The notes under the pieces are model-generated. The model was given only the letters and a program-made list of their open reading frames with translations, made no database searches and had not been told where the DNA came from. DNA of 64,000 bases from Frigoriflavimonas asaccharolytica (GTDB lineage Bacteria > Bacteroidota > Bacteroidia > Flavobacteriales > Weeksellaceae). The stretch is from the NCBI RefSeq assembly GCF_013294015.1, contig NZ_JABSNO010000003.1, forward strand, positions 142,746-206,745, given 5' to 3'. A program made the translations under genes and the position numbers. Within the stretch, counting starts at the first letter, position 1, and each line of letters begins with the position of its first letter. This document shows positions 27,104 to 36,097 of the stretch, in pieces.

Positions 27104-29857
27104 TTATTTAATTTCTTTCTTCTTCGTCTTTTTCACTTTCTCTTTGCTAAAAAGGTCTTTGGTGTACTTTTCATACAGTTCAAAAAGGAATACCATTCTA
27201 TTGGCTTCACTGGCAAAAGCTTGCGGTCTGTAGGCAAGATCTACCATTTTATCTAGTTCATTGTGGGCTTTTACGAGTGCAGGTGGCATCGTAAGAGGAT
27301 CATAAAGATCTGCCAAAGAGCTTGTAGGGAATTGCAACCTTGCATCTAAAACCTTTTGTGCTGCCGCTTCTATATTAGCAATTTGTTTCTCTGTTGGGTT
27401 CTCTGGCCAAGGGAAGTTATTGTAAACTATTGTATTTGAATATCTGTAATCGCTTTTCAATCTGCCACAAACAATACTTGTCCAAGACATATGCATAACT
27501 GATGTTAAAATTCCGAAGTGGAATAGAGTTGACTTCTCTAATGCAAAAGCACTATCACTTATTATATTATCTGATTTTAAATAACCAATGGGAATATATT
27601 TTCTATTTTCAGATGATACTCGTGGGATAATTATATAATCATCTGTTGGCTGTCTCTCCTCAATGAATAGTGATGGCAAATCTGCCCATCTTCTCGTAGC
27701 GGCTTTAGTGCTTTTAAGTCTAAAATTTTTAACACTATCTAATCTAATTAATAATTTTTTATTTATTTTAATTTCTTGGGGGCTAACATTCTTTAACCAT
27801 AAACACCATCGAGATTTATTGTTAATAAACTCAAAACTTCCCACATATCGTTTTATAAAATTTATATTATCCTTGTCTTCATTAACTAAATTGCATTTAT
27901 CGTCATCACTTAAAAGTAAAAAACCACCATCTGTGGGTGAGCTACCTTTGATCATTTCAGGAACTTTGCAAAGAGGCTTAGATCTTCTTCCAATAATAAT
28001 ATTTGTTGCATCTACTAAATAAGGATTAATGTTGTTAGCCTTAATTTCATGCGCTTCTCCTTTTATATCTTCATATTCGAAAATTGACTTTTTTACAATA
28101 TCAAAATTAGCAAAACCGATTATTACGCAAAATACCGCTGCATTACCTTTTGCTTCATTACTCCATTTAAACGTTCTGTGTGCAAAATGAATTTTAATAT
28201 CATAAATGTTGAGCATTTGTCCCCAAAGAATATTCGTTTGCTCGCCTTGTACTATAGAATTTGTAGAAACAAAAGCCACCTTAATATCTGTGTTTTGAAT
28301 GTACTTCGCCGCTTTTATATACCAACCACTCACATAATCTAATGTGCCACTCCCTTTGCAATTATCTAATTCTTTCACAATTTGATTTCTTTGTAATTGC
28401 GTCATAATATTAGCTCCAATAAAGGGCGGATTGCCGAGAATGTAATTTAAATCAGATGTAGCAACTACACTTTCCCATTCTGTTTCCAATGCGTCACCAT
28501 GCACAATCTTCGCAGATTTCGTTAGTGGCAAACGCACAAAGTATTGTCCAAATTCATTGCTTATCTGCATATTCATTTGGTGGTCTATCAGCCACATCGC
28601 TACTTCGGCAATTCTAGCAGGGAATTCTTCGTATTCAATTCCATACATCATATCCACATTTAACCAAATGATTTCGCCAATGTTTAGAAAGCCTTGTCCG
28701 CTAGTGTTGCTTGCACGCAAAATTTCCATTTCTAGCAAACGCAATTCTCTATAAGTAATAACCAAGAAGTTTCCGCAACCGCACGCAGGATCTAGAAATT
28801 TCAATTCACTTACTTTTTTATGAAATGCGGGTAGTTTGTTCTTATTGGTTTTTATGCTTTCAAACTCTGCCCAAAGCTCATCTAGAAAGAGAGGCTTTAT
28901 AAGTTTGAGGATATTCTTTTCACTTGTGTAGTGCGCTCCCAGATTTCTGCGCTCTTTCGGGTTCATTACACTTTGGAACATCGAGCCAAAAATAGCTGGC
29001 GATATTTTGCTCCAATCTAAGATGCAACAATCTAGCAAGGCTTGTCGCATTTTGGTATCAAAGCTTGCGGTGGGCAATATCTCTTCAAATAATTTCCCGT
29101 TCACGTAGGGAAAATCTGCCAATTGCTCGTCAAGATTTTTAAAACGTTTGTCTTCTGCAGTATTTAAAACCTGAAAAAGCTCTTGCAATTTACCCGCAAG
29201 ATCGCTCCCATCGATAGCAGTGCGTTGTTCTACATACTCTTGAAATTGATCTTTGTTGAAGATGGTAGTATCTTCTGCAAACAACAAAAATAAAATTCGA
29301 ACAAGATAAACCTCCAAAGGATGCCCGGTGTAGCCAATCTCTTCTAAGCGATCATGCAGTTTTCCCATTAGTTCTGCTGCACGTATATTCGCCGGATCTT
29401 GTTCTTTGTATAGCTTCTTTTGGTAGCCTAAGAGATATCCAAAATGCTGTACATTCTGCACAAGATCTTTTAATTGGAATTCAATGGTTTTGCTTTCTTC
29501 CAAATCGTATAAGCGGAAGTTCTCAAAATCGCAGATCAATATGTATTTCGGAAGTTCGTGTTGTTTCAAACCATGCGTATAGTCGATGGCTTGTTGGTAA
29601 GCTTTGTCTAGATTTTTACCTCGGCTTTTCATTTCTATTAAGATGGTGCCTTTCCAAAGAAGATCGATATAGCCATCTCTATCATCCAATTTTTTCACCT
29701 TATGTTCAAAAGTAGAAACACGTTTTCTGGTGATACCAAATACATTGAAAAATTCTACGAGAAAAGGTTTGGCGTCGGCTTCTTCATTAGAGGTATCTGC
29801 CCATTCTTTGCTAAATTGTAGCGCACGGTCCTTTATTTCGTTCCAGCTTAAAGCCAT
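27104..29857 (-). CDS. MmeI-like type IIL restriction-modification enzyme
   Basis: 917-aa single-chain enzyme that both methylates adenine and cleaves DNA. The N-terminal nuclease has Asp65 followed by EMKSRG (Glu75, Lys77), the D-x9-ExK pattern of MmeI. A helical connector follows, then the N6-adenine methyltransferase with motif I FLDPACGCGNFL near residue 355 and motif IV NPPFIGA near 480. A target-recognition region fills about 600-820, ending in YSNTIVYNNFPWP, which is conserved in the family. It needs no partner subunit. Upstream lies a 276-bp gap with tandem palindromic repeats belonging to the HU gene side. PglX of BREX was considered, but that is larger and lacks this nuclease. Confidence 0.88.
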   Translation of the reverse strand: MALSWNEIKDRALQFSKEWADTSNEEADAKPFLVEFFNVFGITRKRVSTFEHKVKKLDDRDGYIDLLWKGTILIEMKSRGKNLDKAYQQAIDYTHGLKQHELPKYILICDFENFRLYDLEESKTIEFQLKDLVQNVQHFGYLLGYQKKLYKEQDPANIRAAELMGKLHDRLEEIGYTGHPLEVYLVRILFLLFAEDTTIFNKDQFQEYVEQRTAIDGSDLAGKLQELFQVLNTAEDKRFKNLDEQLADFPYVNGKLFEEILPTASFDTKMRQALLDCCILDWSKISPAIFGSMFQSVMNPKERRNLGAHYTSEKNILKLIKPLFLDELWAEFESIKTNKNKLPAFHKKVSELKFLDPACGCGNFLVITYRELRLLEMEILRASNTSGQGFLNIGEIIWLNVDMMYGIEYEEFPARIAEVAMWLIDHQMNMQISNEFGQYFVRLPLTKSAKIVHGDALETEWESVVATSDLNYILGNPPFIGANIMTQLQRNQIVKELDNCKGSGTLDYVSGWYIKAAKYIQNTDIKVAFVSTNSIVQGEQTNILWGQMLNIYDIKIHFAHRTFKWSNEAKGNAAVFCVIIGFANFDIVKKSIFEYEDIKGEAHEIKANNINPYLVDATNIIIGRRSKPLCKVPEMIKGSSPTDGGFLLLSDDDKCNLVNEDKDNINFIKRYVGSFEFINNKSRWCLWLKNVSPQEIKINKKLLIRLDSVKNFRLKSTKAATRRWADLPSLFIEERQPTDDYIIIPRVSSENRKYIPIGYLKSDNIISDSAFALEKSTLFHFGILTSVMHMSWTSIVCGRLKSDYRYSNTIVYNNFPWPENPTEKQIANIEAAAQKVLDARLQFPTSSLADLYDPLTMPPALVKAHNELDKMVDLAYRPQAFASEANRMVFLFELYEKYTKDLFSKEKVKKTKKKEIK

Positions 29858-30024
29858 ATAATTTGATGTTAGGTGAGAAAATTTTTATTTTCTGGTGAAT
29901 AGAAAATCTAAAAAGTAAATATACTAAAGTAAACTTTAAAACTGGCTACAGTCTATATATAAGTATCATTTTTTGTTGAGTGTAGTAATGTTTTTATAAA
30001 CCAATACCACCCCCAAAAAAAAAA

Positions 30025-30125
30025 CCTGCGCACGTTTCAAAATAAACATGCGCATGTTCGGAGGGAAACATGCGCATGATTGAAGGCAAACATGCGCATG
30101 TTTGAAGGTAAACATGCGCATGTTT
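30025..30125. repeat. 22-bp tandem repeats with the palindrome CATGCGCATG
   Basis: Four copies of AAACATGCGCATG start at 30044, 30066, 30088 and 30110, a strict 22-bp period, preceded by a degenerate fifth unit (CCTGCGCACGTTT, from 30025). Spacers read TTCGGAGGG, ATTGAAGGC, TTTGAAGGT. Each unit holds the perfect palindrome CATGCGCATG. The array ends 8 bp from the HU-like gene's stop codon, so it would be in that gene's 3' untranslated region. Function unknown. Confidence 0.9.
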
Positions 30126-30133
30126 TTTAAATT

Positions 30134-30520
30134 CTACTTTTCTTTGGTGAAAGTGGCTGTTTTCAGAGCATCGCTGATGCGTTTTCCCGGTCGGTAGTTC
30201 ACTTTTGCACCTTTGATCATGCTGACATTAAATTTATCTTCGGATATTGCTCCCTCACTAGAAATACCTGGCGAAAAACTGCCGAGCTTATCCATACGGA
30301 CCGTTTTTCCATTGGCGAGTTCTTTCTGAATTACATTTTCTAAAGCGATGATGACGCCCCGAATGTCTGCCTCACTTAGTGCGGAGAATTTCTCAATTTC
30401 TTGCACTAATTCATCTATGGTAGTCTCGCCGTCGGATTTTACGAGCGCATACCATTTTTTTGTGCCGCCACCCGTGATCCCAGGTTCACCGCGCTCAATA
30501 ACTGAATACTTAATTGGCAT
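30134..30520 (-). CDS. HU/IHF-like histone-like DNA-binding protein
   Basis: 128 aa, the longer Bacteroidota HU-like form. An unusual opening (MPIKYSVIERGEPGITGGGTKKWYALVKSDGE in part) replaces the usual first helix start, then TTIDELVQEIEKFSALSEADIRGVIIALENVIQKELANGK is the helical dimer body and VRMDKLGSFSPGISSEG the beta-saddle, ending with VNYRPGKRISDALK. It should bend or coat DNA as a homodimer. A row of palindromic tandem repeats directly follows the stop. It may be viewed as the last chromosomal architectural gene before the MmeI-like enzyme, but they are separated by 276 bp. Confidence 0.88.
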   Translation of the reverse strand: MPIKYSVIERGEPGITGGGTKKWYALVKSDGETTIDELVQEIEKFSALSEADIRGVIIALENVIQKELANGKTVRMDKLGSFSPGISSEGAISEDKFNVSMIKGAKVNYRPGKRISDALKTATFTKEK

Positions 30521-30768
30521 AATGTTTTGTTTTTAGTTAATTATTAATGTGAAATAAGCGTATTCCTATTGTTAAAAGGATTTTTAAATTTACATAAATA
30601 ATTCATTACAAATGCAAGCTTAAATAATTAAATTTATAAGGAATTTGTAATCTTGTAATGATACCAATAAAGCTGTGGTTTTAAAATTCAACAAAAACAT
30701 TATAAACCAAGACTCTGCCGATGTTGCTTCCATATTTTTCTTAAATTTGAAGAACTTACCCATCACTA

Positions 30769-32058
30769 ATGAAAAAACTAGGCACCATCCTTTTCCTCAT
30801 CTTCGCCATCTTTATTTCTGCGCAACTTTCGCCCCTAGAAAAAGTGCTGGAAGAGGCAGATGCTCATTACAACAAAAACGAATATGCACTTGCGATACCT
30901 TTGTACAAAGAGTATTTTGAAAATGATCAAAAAGATTATGAATCCTATGATCGTTTGGGAATTTGCTACTACAGAATAGATGATTTTGAAAACGCTAGGC
31001 AAAATTTTCGTCGGGCAGCATTGCTCTGTCCCGTAGATCAGAAAACAAAACTCGCCAGTTATTATTCCAATTTGTCGGCTGCTTATTCTCATCTCGATGA
31101 TAATGGAAAAGCGTTTGACTATGCCTTAAAAGCATATCGAATAGATCAAACTTCGCATACACTTTTCAATGCGGCATCTATGGCAAATAATATTGGACGC
31201 TGCACAGAAGGTTTGAAACTGCTAGACGACACCAAATTGCCTATGGAAAATGAATACAACGCGCTCTACGGTATGTGCAACTATAGAGAAGGCAGGTATG
31301 AAGATGCCATCAGGTATTATGAATTATTCTTTTCCAGTTTTGATGCAAAGACAAATACGGTAGATTTCATAATCCCGGATGAGAAATTTATTTTGATGAA
31401 ATGCTATATAAAATCTGCGACAGAAGCTGAAAATGAACTGAGCGAAGAGCGGGTGCAAAAGATAACAACACTCTATCTAGATCTTTCTAAAGATAAAGTA
31501 ACACAGAAAAAAATGCTAAGATATCTTGCGGTAGAAGACAACAGTTGGAATAAAAATGAAATTTCTGTGAGGCTGGTGAAAAATTTAATTAAGAAGAATG
31601 AGCGTGAGATTTCTGCGAAGGATAAAATCTTTATGAAGCTGGCAGAAAAAGGTTTGAAAGATACCTACAAGATAGCAGATGATTATCTAAAAACAAATAC
31701 CATCACGGATGAGAAGGAATTGTTTGTAATGAAAACCTTTAGATATCTTGGTTATTTGTATACCGTAATTGGTGATGATGCAGATACCACACTTGTGATT
31801 GCTGAGGCAGACATTAAAAAGCTTAAATTTCTTTTTGATGATATCTATCCGAAAAAGGACTACACAGACGAAGAAATGCTGGAGTCAATGTTGATTCCTC
31901 TGCACACAACTTTGGACGTTTTCAGAAAAATTGCAAAAACACCGGAGAACCAAAAAATATTTGTGCCTACTGTGAGAAAAATAGTTGGGGACTTTCCGAA
32001 TACGAAATACCGAGATTTTTTGCGCAAACTGATGGATGCTGGTTATCTAGAGAATTAA
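30769..32058 (+). CDS. exported tetratricopeptide-repeat protein
   Basis: 429 aa with a signal peptide (MKKLGTILFLIFAIFISAQ). TPR units are visible in residues 20-200: LEKVLEEADAHYNKNEYALAIPLYKEYF, ESYDRLGICYYRIDDFENARQNFRRAALL and AYSHLDDNGKAFDYALKAYRIDQ. The C-terminal 200 residues are helical without a recognised domain. Probably a periplasmic or membrane-associated scaffold; role unknown. It ends about 100 bp before dinB on the same strand, but dinB has its own -7 box. Confidence 0.8.
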   Translation: MKKLGTILFLIFAIFISAQLSPLEKVLEEADAHYNKNEYALAIPLYKEYFENDQKDYESYDRLGICYYRIDDFENARQNFRRAALLCPVDQKTKLASYYSNLSAAYSHLDDNGKAFDYALKAYRIDQTSHTLFNAASMANNIGRCTEGLKLLDDTKLPMENEYNALYGMCNYREGRYEDAIRYYELFFSSFDAKTNTVDFIIPDEKFILMKCYIKSATEAENELSEERVQKITTLYLDLSKDKVTQKKMLRYLAVEDNSWNKNEISVRLVKNLIKKNEREISAKDKIFMKLAEKGLKDTYKIADDYLKTNTITDEKELFVMKTFRYLGYLYTVIGDDADTTLVIAEADIKKLKFLFDDIYPKKDYTDEEMLESMLIPLHTTLDVFRKIAKTPENQKIFVPTVRKIVGDFPNTKYRDFLRKLMDAGYLEN

Positions 32059-32147
32059 CGGCTTTAAATATAGAGCAGACACTCAACAAAATCATCAAAC
32101 CTGATACATCGCAATTGCAGAAAGAAAAAGCATATTTCTTTTTTACT

Positions 32148-32155
32148 TAAATTTG
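32148..32155 (+). promoter_or_regulatory. -7 box of dinB
   Basis: TAAATTTG matches TAnnTTTG. Predicted start of transcription is near 32159, directly at the presumed non-AUG start codon of dinB, so the mRNA should be leaderless. Confidence 0.6.
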
Positions 32156-32159
32156 AATT

Positions 32160-33242
32160 CTGGATACTAGCCGAAAAATAATACATGTAGATATGGATGC
32201 ATTTTATGCATCTGTAGAGCAAATGGATTTCCCAGAATTGCGCGGGAAAGCATTGGCAGTTGGTGGCGAAACGCGTGGAGTAGTAGCTGCAGCAAGCTAT
32301 GAAGCTCGGAAATTTGGCGTGCGGTCTGCAATGCCGAGTTCTATAGCCAAGCAGAAATGTCCGCATCTAATATTCGTGAAACCACGGTTTGCGCGCTACA
32401 AAGAAATCTCTCAACAGATACGCAAGATCTTCTATGATTATACAGATCTGGTAGAGCCACTTTCTTTGGATGAAGCCTATCTAGATGTGACAGAAAATAA
32501 AAAGAATATTGCATCTGCGAATGATCTCGCCAGGGAAATACGGAAGAGAATCTACGAAGAAGTTGGCATTACGGCTTCTGCGGGTATTTCTATCAATAAA
32601 TTCCTTGCAAAAGTAGGGTCGGATATCAACAAACCCAACGGGCAGAAAACCATACATCCCACCCAAGTGTTGGAGTTTCTAGAAGCTTTGCCCATAGAGA
32701 AATTTTACGGTGTAGGAAAAGTGACGGCCGCAAAAATGCATACCTTGAAGATTTTCACGGGTGCAGATTTAAAAATAAGAAGTCTGGAAGATCTCACCAA
32801 TATATTCGGAAAGTCTGGGCTTTTTTATTACAATGTAGTTCGCGGCATCCATACGAGCGAGGTGAAGCCTAATCGCATACAGAAGAGTGTTGCCGTAGAA
32901 GAGACCTTCTGGGAAAATTTGGGAGATGAAGCAGAAGTATTTGAGCAATTGCAAATCTTGAGCGAAGAACTTGTGAATAGATTGTCAAAGAAAGAGATTA
33001 AAGGAAAAACGCTGACATTAAAGATAAAATACGAAGATTTTTCGCAATTTACGAGAAGCAATACGCAGGAAATTTATTTCGAAAGCGTGGGTGATTACTA
33101 TCTTACTGCCAAAAATCTCTGGCAATTGCGACCTTATGACAAAGCAATTCGGCTTTTGGGATTATCGCTTTCTAATCTCAACACAAACGAGAAGAAGCAA
33201 GTTTCTGTACAACTGAAAATCCCGTTCGAAGGTTTTTATTGA
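32160..33242 (+). CDS. dinB: DNA polymerase IV (Y family)
   Basis: Error-prone translesion polymerase. The first ATG in the frame (32193) would start at MDAFYASVEQ and lose the catalytic Asp of IIHVDMDAFYA (the Asp8 equivalent), so the true start must be upstream. An in-frame TGA lies at 32154-32156, leaving only ATT (32157) or CTG (32160) as plausible starts; CTG is used here, giving about 360 residues. The second catalytic pair is in EPLSLDEAYLDVT. The helix-hairpin-helix thumb includes KFYGVGKVTAAKMHTL. The little-finger domain covers the last 120 residues. A -7 box ends 4 nt before the start. Confidence 0.88.
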   Translation: MDTSRKIIHVDMDAFYASVEQMDFPELRGKALAVGGETRGVVAAASYEARKFGVRSAMPSSIAKQKCPHLIFVKPRFARYKEISQQIRKIFYDYTDLVEPLSLDEAYLDVTENKKNIASANDLAREIRKRIYEEVGITASAGISINKFLAKVGSDINKPNGQKTIHPTQVLEFLEALPIEKFYGVGKVTAAKMHTLKIFTGADLKIRSLEDLTNIFGKSGLFYYNVVRGIHTSEVKPNRIQKSVAVEETFWENLGDEAEVFEQLQILSEELVNRLSKKEIKGKTLTLKIKYEDFSQFTRSNTQEIYFESVGDYYLTAKNLWQLRPYDKAIRLLGLSLSNLNTNEKKQVSVQLKIPFEGFY

Positions 33243-33977
33243 TTATTTGTATTCTTTCCCGTTGAATTTTAAGATTTTAGTTTTTGTAGATTTCGTTTCT
33301 GCAAAATCACAATCGCCGTTTTTCAAGAAGTTATGTGTTTTGGTAATGTTGAATTTAACTTTAATATTTTTAAGGTCTTTACTTTTTTCCTTCGTTAGAT
33401 CTATCAATCCTATGGAATCTACAAAATCGCCGGCACAATTGGTATCCCATTCTCCATTAGATTTATCGAGTTCAAAATCATCTAAAACTTTCACCAACTG
33501 ATTGTTTTTAATCATGAACAAAGAAAAGAGCGTAATATCATAAGGATTTGGTCTGCTCATTCCGATAAAGTTCACGCGAATTCCAAAAGCTCTGGTCTTT
33601 TCATTTAAGTTGTAAAGACCGGTATCTATTACGATATTGTCTAATCTTACAGCATCGGAAGTGTAGGCATTTAAAACTTGGTATTTTGCAACAATTTTCC
33701 CGGTGGTATTGTTGGCAATGATGATGTTTACATCTATATCGAAATAATTTTCATCAAAATTTTCTTTCCCATCTTCCGAATATTTTGGTAAGATGTAGAT
33801 AGAATTATCTGGCGAATTGGGCATTTGCTTTTCGCTATACAATTGTAGTTGAATAGCACTTTCTGGTATCTTTAGTTCCTTCAAAATTTTGCTAGCAATT
33901 GGGCTTAAATTTTCTTGTGCAGATATTACTGGAGAAAATAGAGCAAGTAAGATGATGAGGATTATATTTTTTGTCAT
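33243..33977 (-). CDS. exported protein of unknown function
   Basis: 244 aa with a signal peptide (MTKNIILIILLALFSPVISAQ). The mature part is predicted beta-rich with charged loops; a single pair of cysteines (TNCAGDF and GDCDFAE) could form a disulfide. No family recognised. It ends exactly at the base after the dinB stop, tail to tail, and its 5' side opens onto a 475-bp gap before mnmE. Low sequence complexity is absent, so it looks like a real gene. Confidence 0.7.
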   Translation of the reverse strand: MTKNIILIILLALFSPVISAQENLSPIASKILKELKIPESAIQLQLYSEKQMPNSPDNSIYILPKYSEDGKENFDENYFDIDVNIIIANNTTGKIVAKYQVLNAYTSDAVRLDNIVIDTGLYNLNEKTRAFGIRVNFIGMSRPNPYDITLFSLFMIKNNQLVKVLDDFELDKSNGEWDTNCAGDFVDSIGLIDLTKEKSKDLKNIKVKFNITKTHNFLKNGDCDFAETKSTKTKILKFNGKEYK

Positions 33978-34157
33978 GGTTGATCTTTTAGATTACTATT
34001 GAATTATAATCAATTCAGCACTTGTATAAACTTTATATTTTACACCGATTGATTCATATTTTCAAGAAATCAAATTTAATAAATTTTAAAATATGAACCT
34101 ATTGTGCATTTAGATTTTAAAGTATAAAACTCTTAATATCAATTAACTAAAAAATTG

Positions 34158-34304
34158 AAACGCAAAGTTATTTTAGTGATATCACAATTGAGAAAGCAAA
34201 GAGGAATCTGCAAGCAGATTTGATTAAGCGTTCGCTTCAAATGCGAATATTCGCATTCTTTGCTTACTTAATGTAAATGTAATTGATTGAAATTCTTTGC
34301 GTTT
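34158..34304. other. multi-branched inverted-repeat element upstream of mnmE
   Basis: Nested complementary arms: AAACGCAAAG (34158-34167) with CTTTGCGTTT (34295-34304); inside, AAGCAAAG (34194-34201) with CTTTGCTT (34258-34265); and within that, three consecutive perfect hairpins, AATCTGC/GCAGATT (34205-34220), AAGCG/CGCTT (34226-34237) and an 18-nt palindrome AATGCGAAT/ATTCGCATT (34240-34257). GTGATATCAC lies at 34176-34185. No ORF of coding character covers it. Another inverted repeat, ATAATATGA/TCATATTAT, lies at 34332-34366. It could be an RNA or a palindromic repeat; nothing else is seen in this 475-bp gap. Confidence 0.5.
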
Positions 34305-34440
34305 AAAAATATGTAGACGAATGAAAGACAGATAATATGAGTATATCTGGAGCACAATCATATTATGTAAATGAATAGTGGTTTTAGGGAAATCAATAAT
34401 CAATGCAGTAAATATCAACCAAGAATATTTTAAATAATTG

Positions 34441-34448
34441 TAATTTTG
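34441..34448 (+). promoter_or_regulatory. -7 box of mnmE
   Basis: TAATTTTG matches TAnnTTTG and ends 4 nt before the mnmE ATG. Transcription should begin at or next to the ATG, giving a leaderless mRNA. Confidence 0.6.
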
Positions 34449-34452
34449 CGGT

Positions 34453-35931
34453 ATGAACAATCATCTCAATCAAGATACTATTTGTGCTATTGCAACTGCT
34501 AATGGAATTGGCGCCATAGGAATAATCAGAATTTCTGGAGAAAAATCCATAGAAATTGCTCAGAAATGTTTCAAAGGAGAAGATCTAACGAAAGTAAGTT
34601 CTCACACTGTTCACTATGGTTTTATTGTTGAAAAGAGCCAAGAATCAAGTGCCAAGAATGAAGACTTGGATATCAATCATCTTTCAATAAATATCGAAGA
34701 AATCAAACCTGATGAACTAATAGATGAGGTAATGGTTGCGGTTTATAAAGCGCCGAAAACCTTTACTGCAGAAGATTCTGTCGAGATTTCTTATCATGGT
34801 TCGCCGCATATTGCCAAGAAAATACTAGAAGTTTTGGTGAAAAACGGTGCAAGATTAGCAAAAGCGGGAGAGTTTACCATGCGTGCATTTATGAACGGCA
34901 GGATAGATCTTGCACAAGCAGAATCCATCGCAGATTTGATTGCAAGTGAAAATGAAGCCTCTAGAAAAGTAGCATTGAATCAACTTAAAGGTGGAATTTC
35001 AAATGAAATATCTTTGTTGCGTGGCGAATTATTAAACTTTACTTCTTTTTTAGAATTAGAATTAGATTTTGGAGAAGAAGATGTAGAATTTGCAGATAGA
35101 ACAGCTTTGAATGCACTTTTAGATAAGATAGAGCATAAATTGAACTCGTTAATTGAAAGTTTTCAGTATGGAAATGCGGTGAAAAATGGGGTAGAAGTTG
35201 CCATAATAGGAAAACCAAATGCAGGAAAATCTACGCTTCTCAATGCATTGTTAAAAGAAGAAAGAGCCATCGTTTCGGATATTGCAGGAACTACCAGAGA
35301 TACGATAGAGGAAGTGTTGCACATCAAAGGAAATGCATTCAGATTTATTGATACTGCAGGTTTACGCGAAACTGCGGACGAAATAGAAAAGATTGGGGTT
35401 GCAAAAGCGAAGGAAAAAATAGCTTCTGCAAAAATCCTCTTGTATTTGTATGATGAATTTGATTCTAGCGCAGCAGAAGTGATCAGTTTCATAAAAGAAT
35501 TTGAGCGCAAGGATTTGAAAATCATTTTATTGCACAATAAAATAGATTTGAACGGTGGTTATTTTGAAAATGAATTAGACACCAAAATAAAAAATGCTTT
35601 GTTTCCAGATGTTACCAATACCATAATCGGAATTTCTGCAAAAAACGCAGAAAGCGTTGAAGCCATAAAAACGGAACTTTCGCATTATATAGAAGATTTA
35701 AAAGATACAGAAAGCAATGTGATCGTTACAAATCAAAGGCATTATGAAGCTTTGAAAAACTCTTTAAGTGCAATCAATTTAGTAAAAGAGACGATAGCAT
35801 CTCAAATCTCATCGGAACTTTTGGCTTTTGAACTTCGAAACGCTTTAGAAAACCTGGGAGAAATCTCTGGAGAATTTACAAATGATGAAGTTTTGGGAAA
35901 TATTTTTTCTAAGTTTTGTATCGGGAAATAA
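34453..35931 (+). CDS. mnmE: tRNA uridine-5-carboxymethylaminomethyl modification GTPase
   Basis: 492 aa. With MnmG it modifies wobble uridine 34 of certain tRNAs. The N-terminal tetrahydrofolate-binding domain starts MNNHLNQDTICAIATANGIGAIGIIRISG; the GTPase inserted in the helical domain has P-loop IGKPNAGKSTLLN, DIAGTTRDTI, DTAGLRE and NKID; the C-terminus FSKFCIGK carries the conserved catalytic Cys. Residues about 55-80 (KSQESSAKNEDLDINHL region) are an acidic insertion of about 20 residues not usual in the family. The 3' end is intact, and a mobile element begins directly after it; in other bacteria (SGI1) this same gene end is an integration site. Confidence 0.95.
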   Translation: MNNHLNQDTICAIATANGIGAIGIIRISGEKSIEIAQKCFKGEDLTKVSSHTVHYGFIVEKSQESSAKNEDLDINHLSINIEEIKPDELIDEVMVAVYKAPKTFTAEDSVEISYHGSPHIAKKILEVLVKNGARLAKAGEFTMRAFMNGRIDLAQAESIADLIASENEASRKVALNQLKGGISNEISLLRGELLNFTSFLELELDFGEEDVEFADRTALNALLDKIEHKLNSLIESFQYGNAVKNGVEVAIIGKPNAGKSTLLNALLKEERAIVSDIAGTTRDTIEEVLHIKGNAFRFIDTAGLRETADEIEKIGVAKAKEKIASAKILLYLYDEFDSSAAEVISFIKEFERKDLKIILLHNKIDLNGGYFENELDTKIKNALFPDVTNTIIGISAKNAESVEAIKTELSHYIEDLKDTESNVIVTNQRHYEALKNSLSAINLVKETIASQISSELLAFELRNALENLGEISGEFTNDEVLGNIFSKFCIGK

Positions 35932-36039
35932 ATATGTTTTCTTTTAGTTTCTTTTGTATTCTTTTGTTTGATAATCAGTAATTTATGCAGTTTTTGTTTT
36001 CGTATGTTGTTCTTTGTTAGTACTTTTGTTTCTACTTAA

Positions 36040-36076
36040 GTACTACTTTATTTATCATTATTGATTAAAGTAGTAC
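36040..36076. promoter_or_regulatory. inverted repeat upstream of the integrase gene
   Basis: Perfect 11-bp arms GTACTACTTTA (36040-36050) and TAAAGTAGTAC (36066-36076) with a 15-nt spacer, ending 21 bp before the integrase ATG. A further AGTACTT copy of the half-site lies just upstream (36019-36025). It could be an operator or integrase arm sites near the left attachment end. Confidence 0.55.
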
Positions 36077-36097
36077 AAGTAATACAAATTGCAATTT

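Noticed and set aside
27104-29857. BREX PglX methyltransferase
   Set aside because: The protein carries an MmeI-type N-terminal nuclease and no other BREX genes are nearby.
30044-30125. CRISPR-like or Tn-end interpretation of the CATGCGCATG repeats
   Set aside because: Spacers are only 9 bp and nearly identical, and no transposase or cas gene is near.
34158-34304. tRNA gene
   Set aside because: The branched pairing looks like a cloverleaf at first, but the arm lengths and the lack of T-loop and anticodon features do not fit a tRNA.
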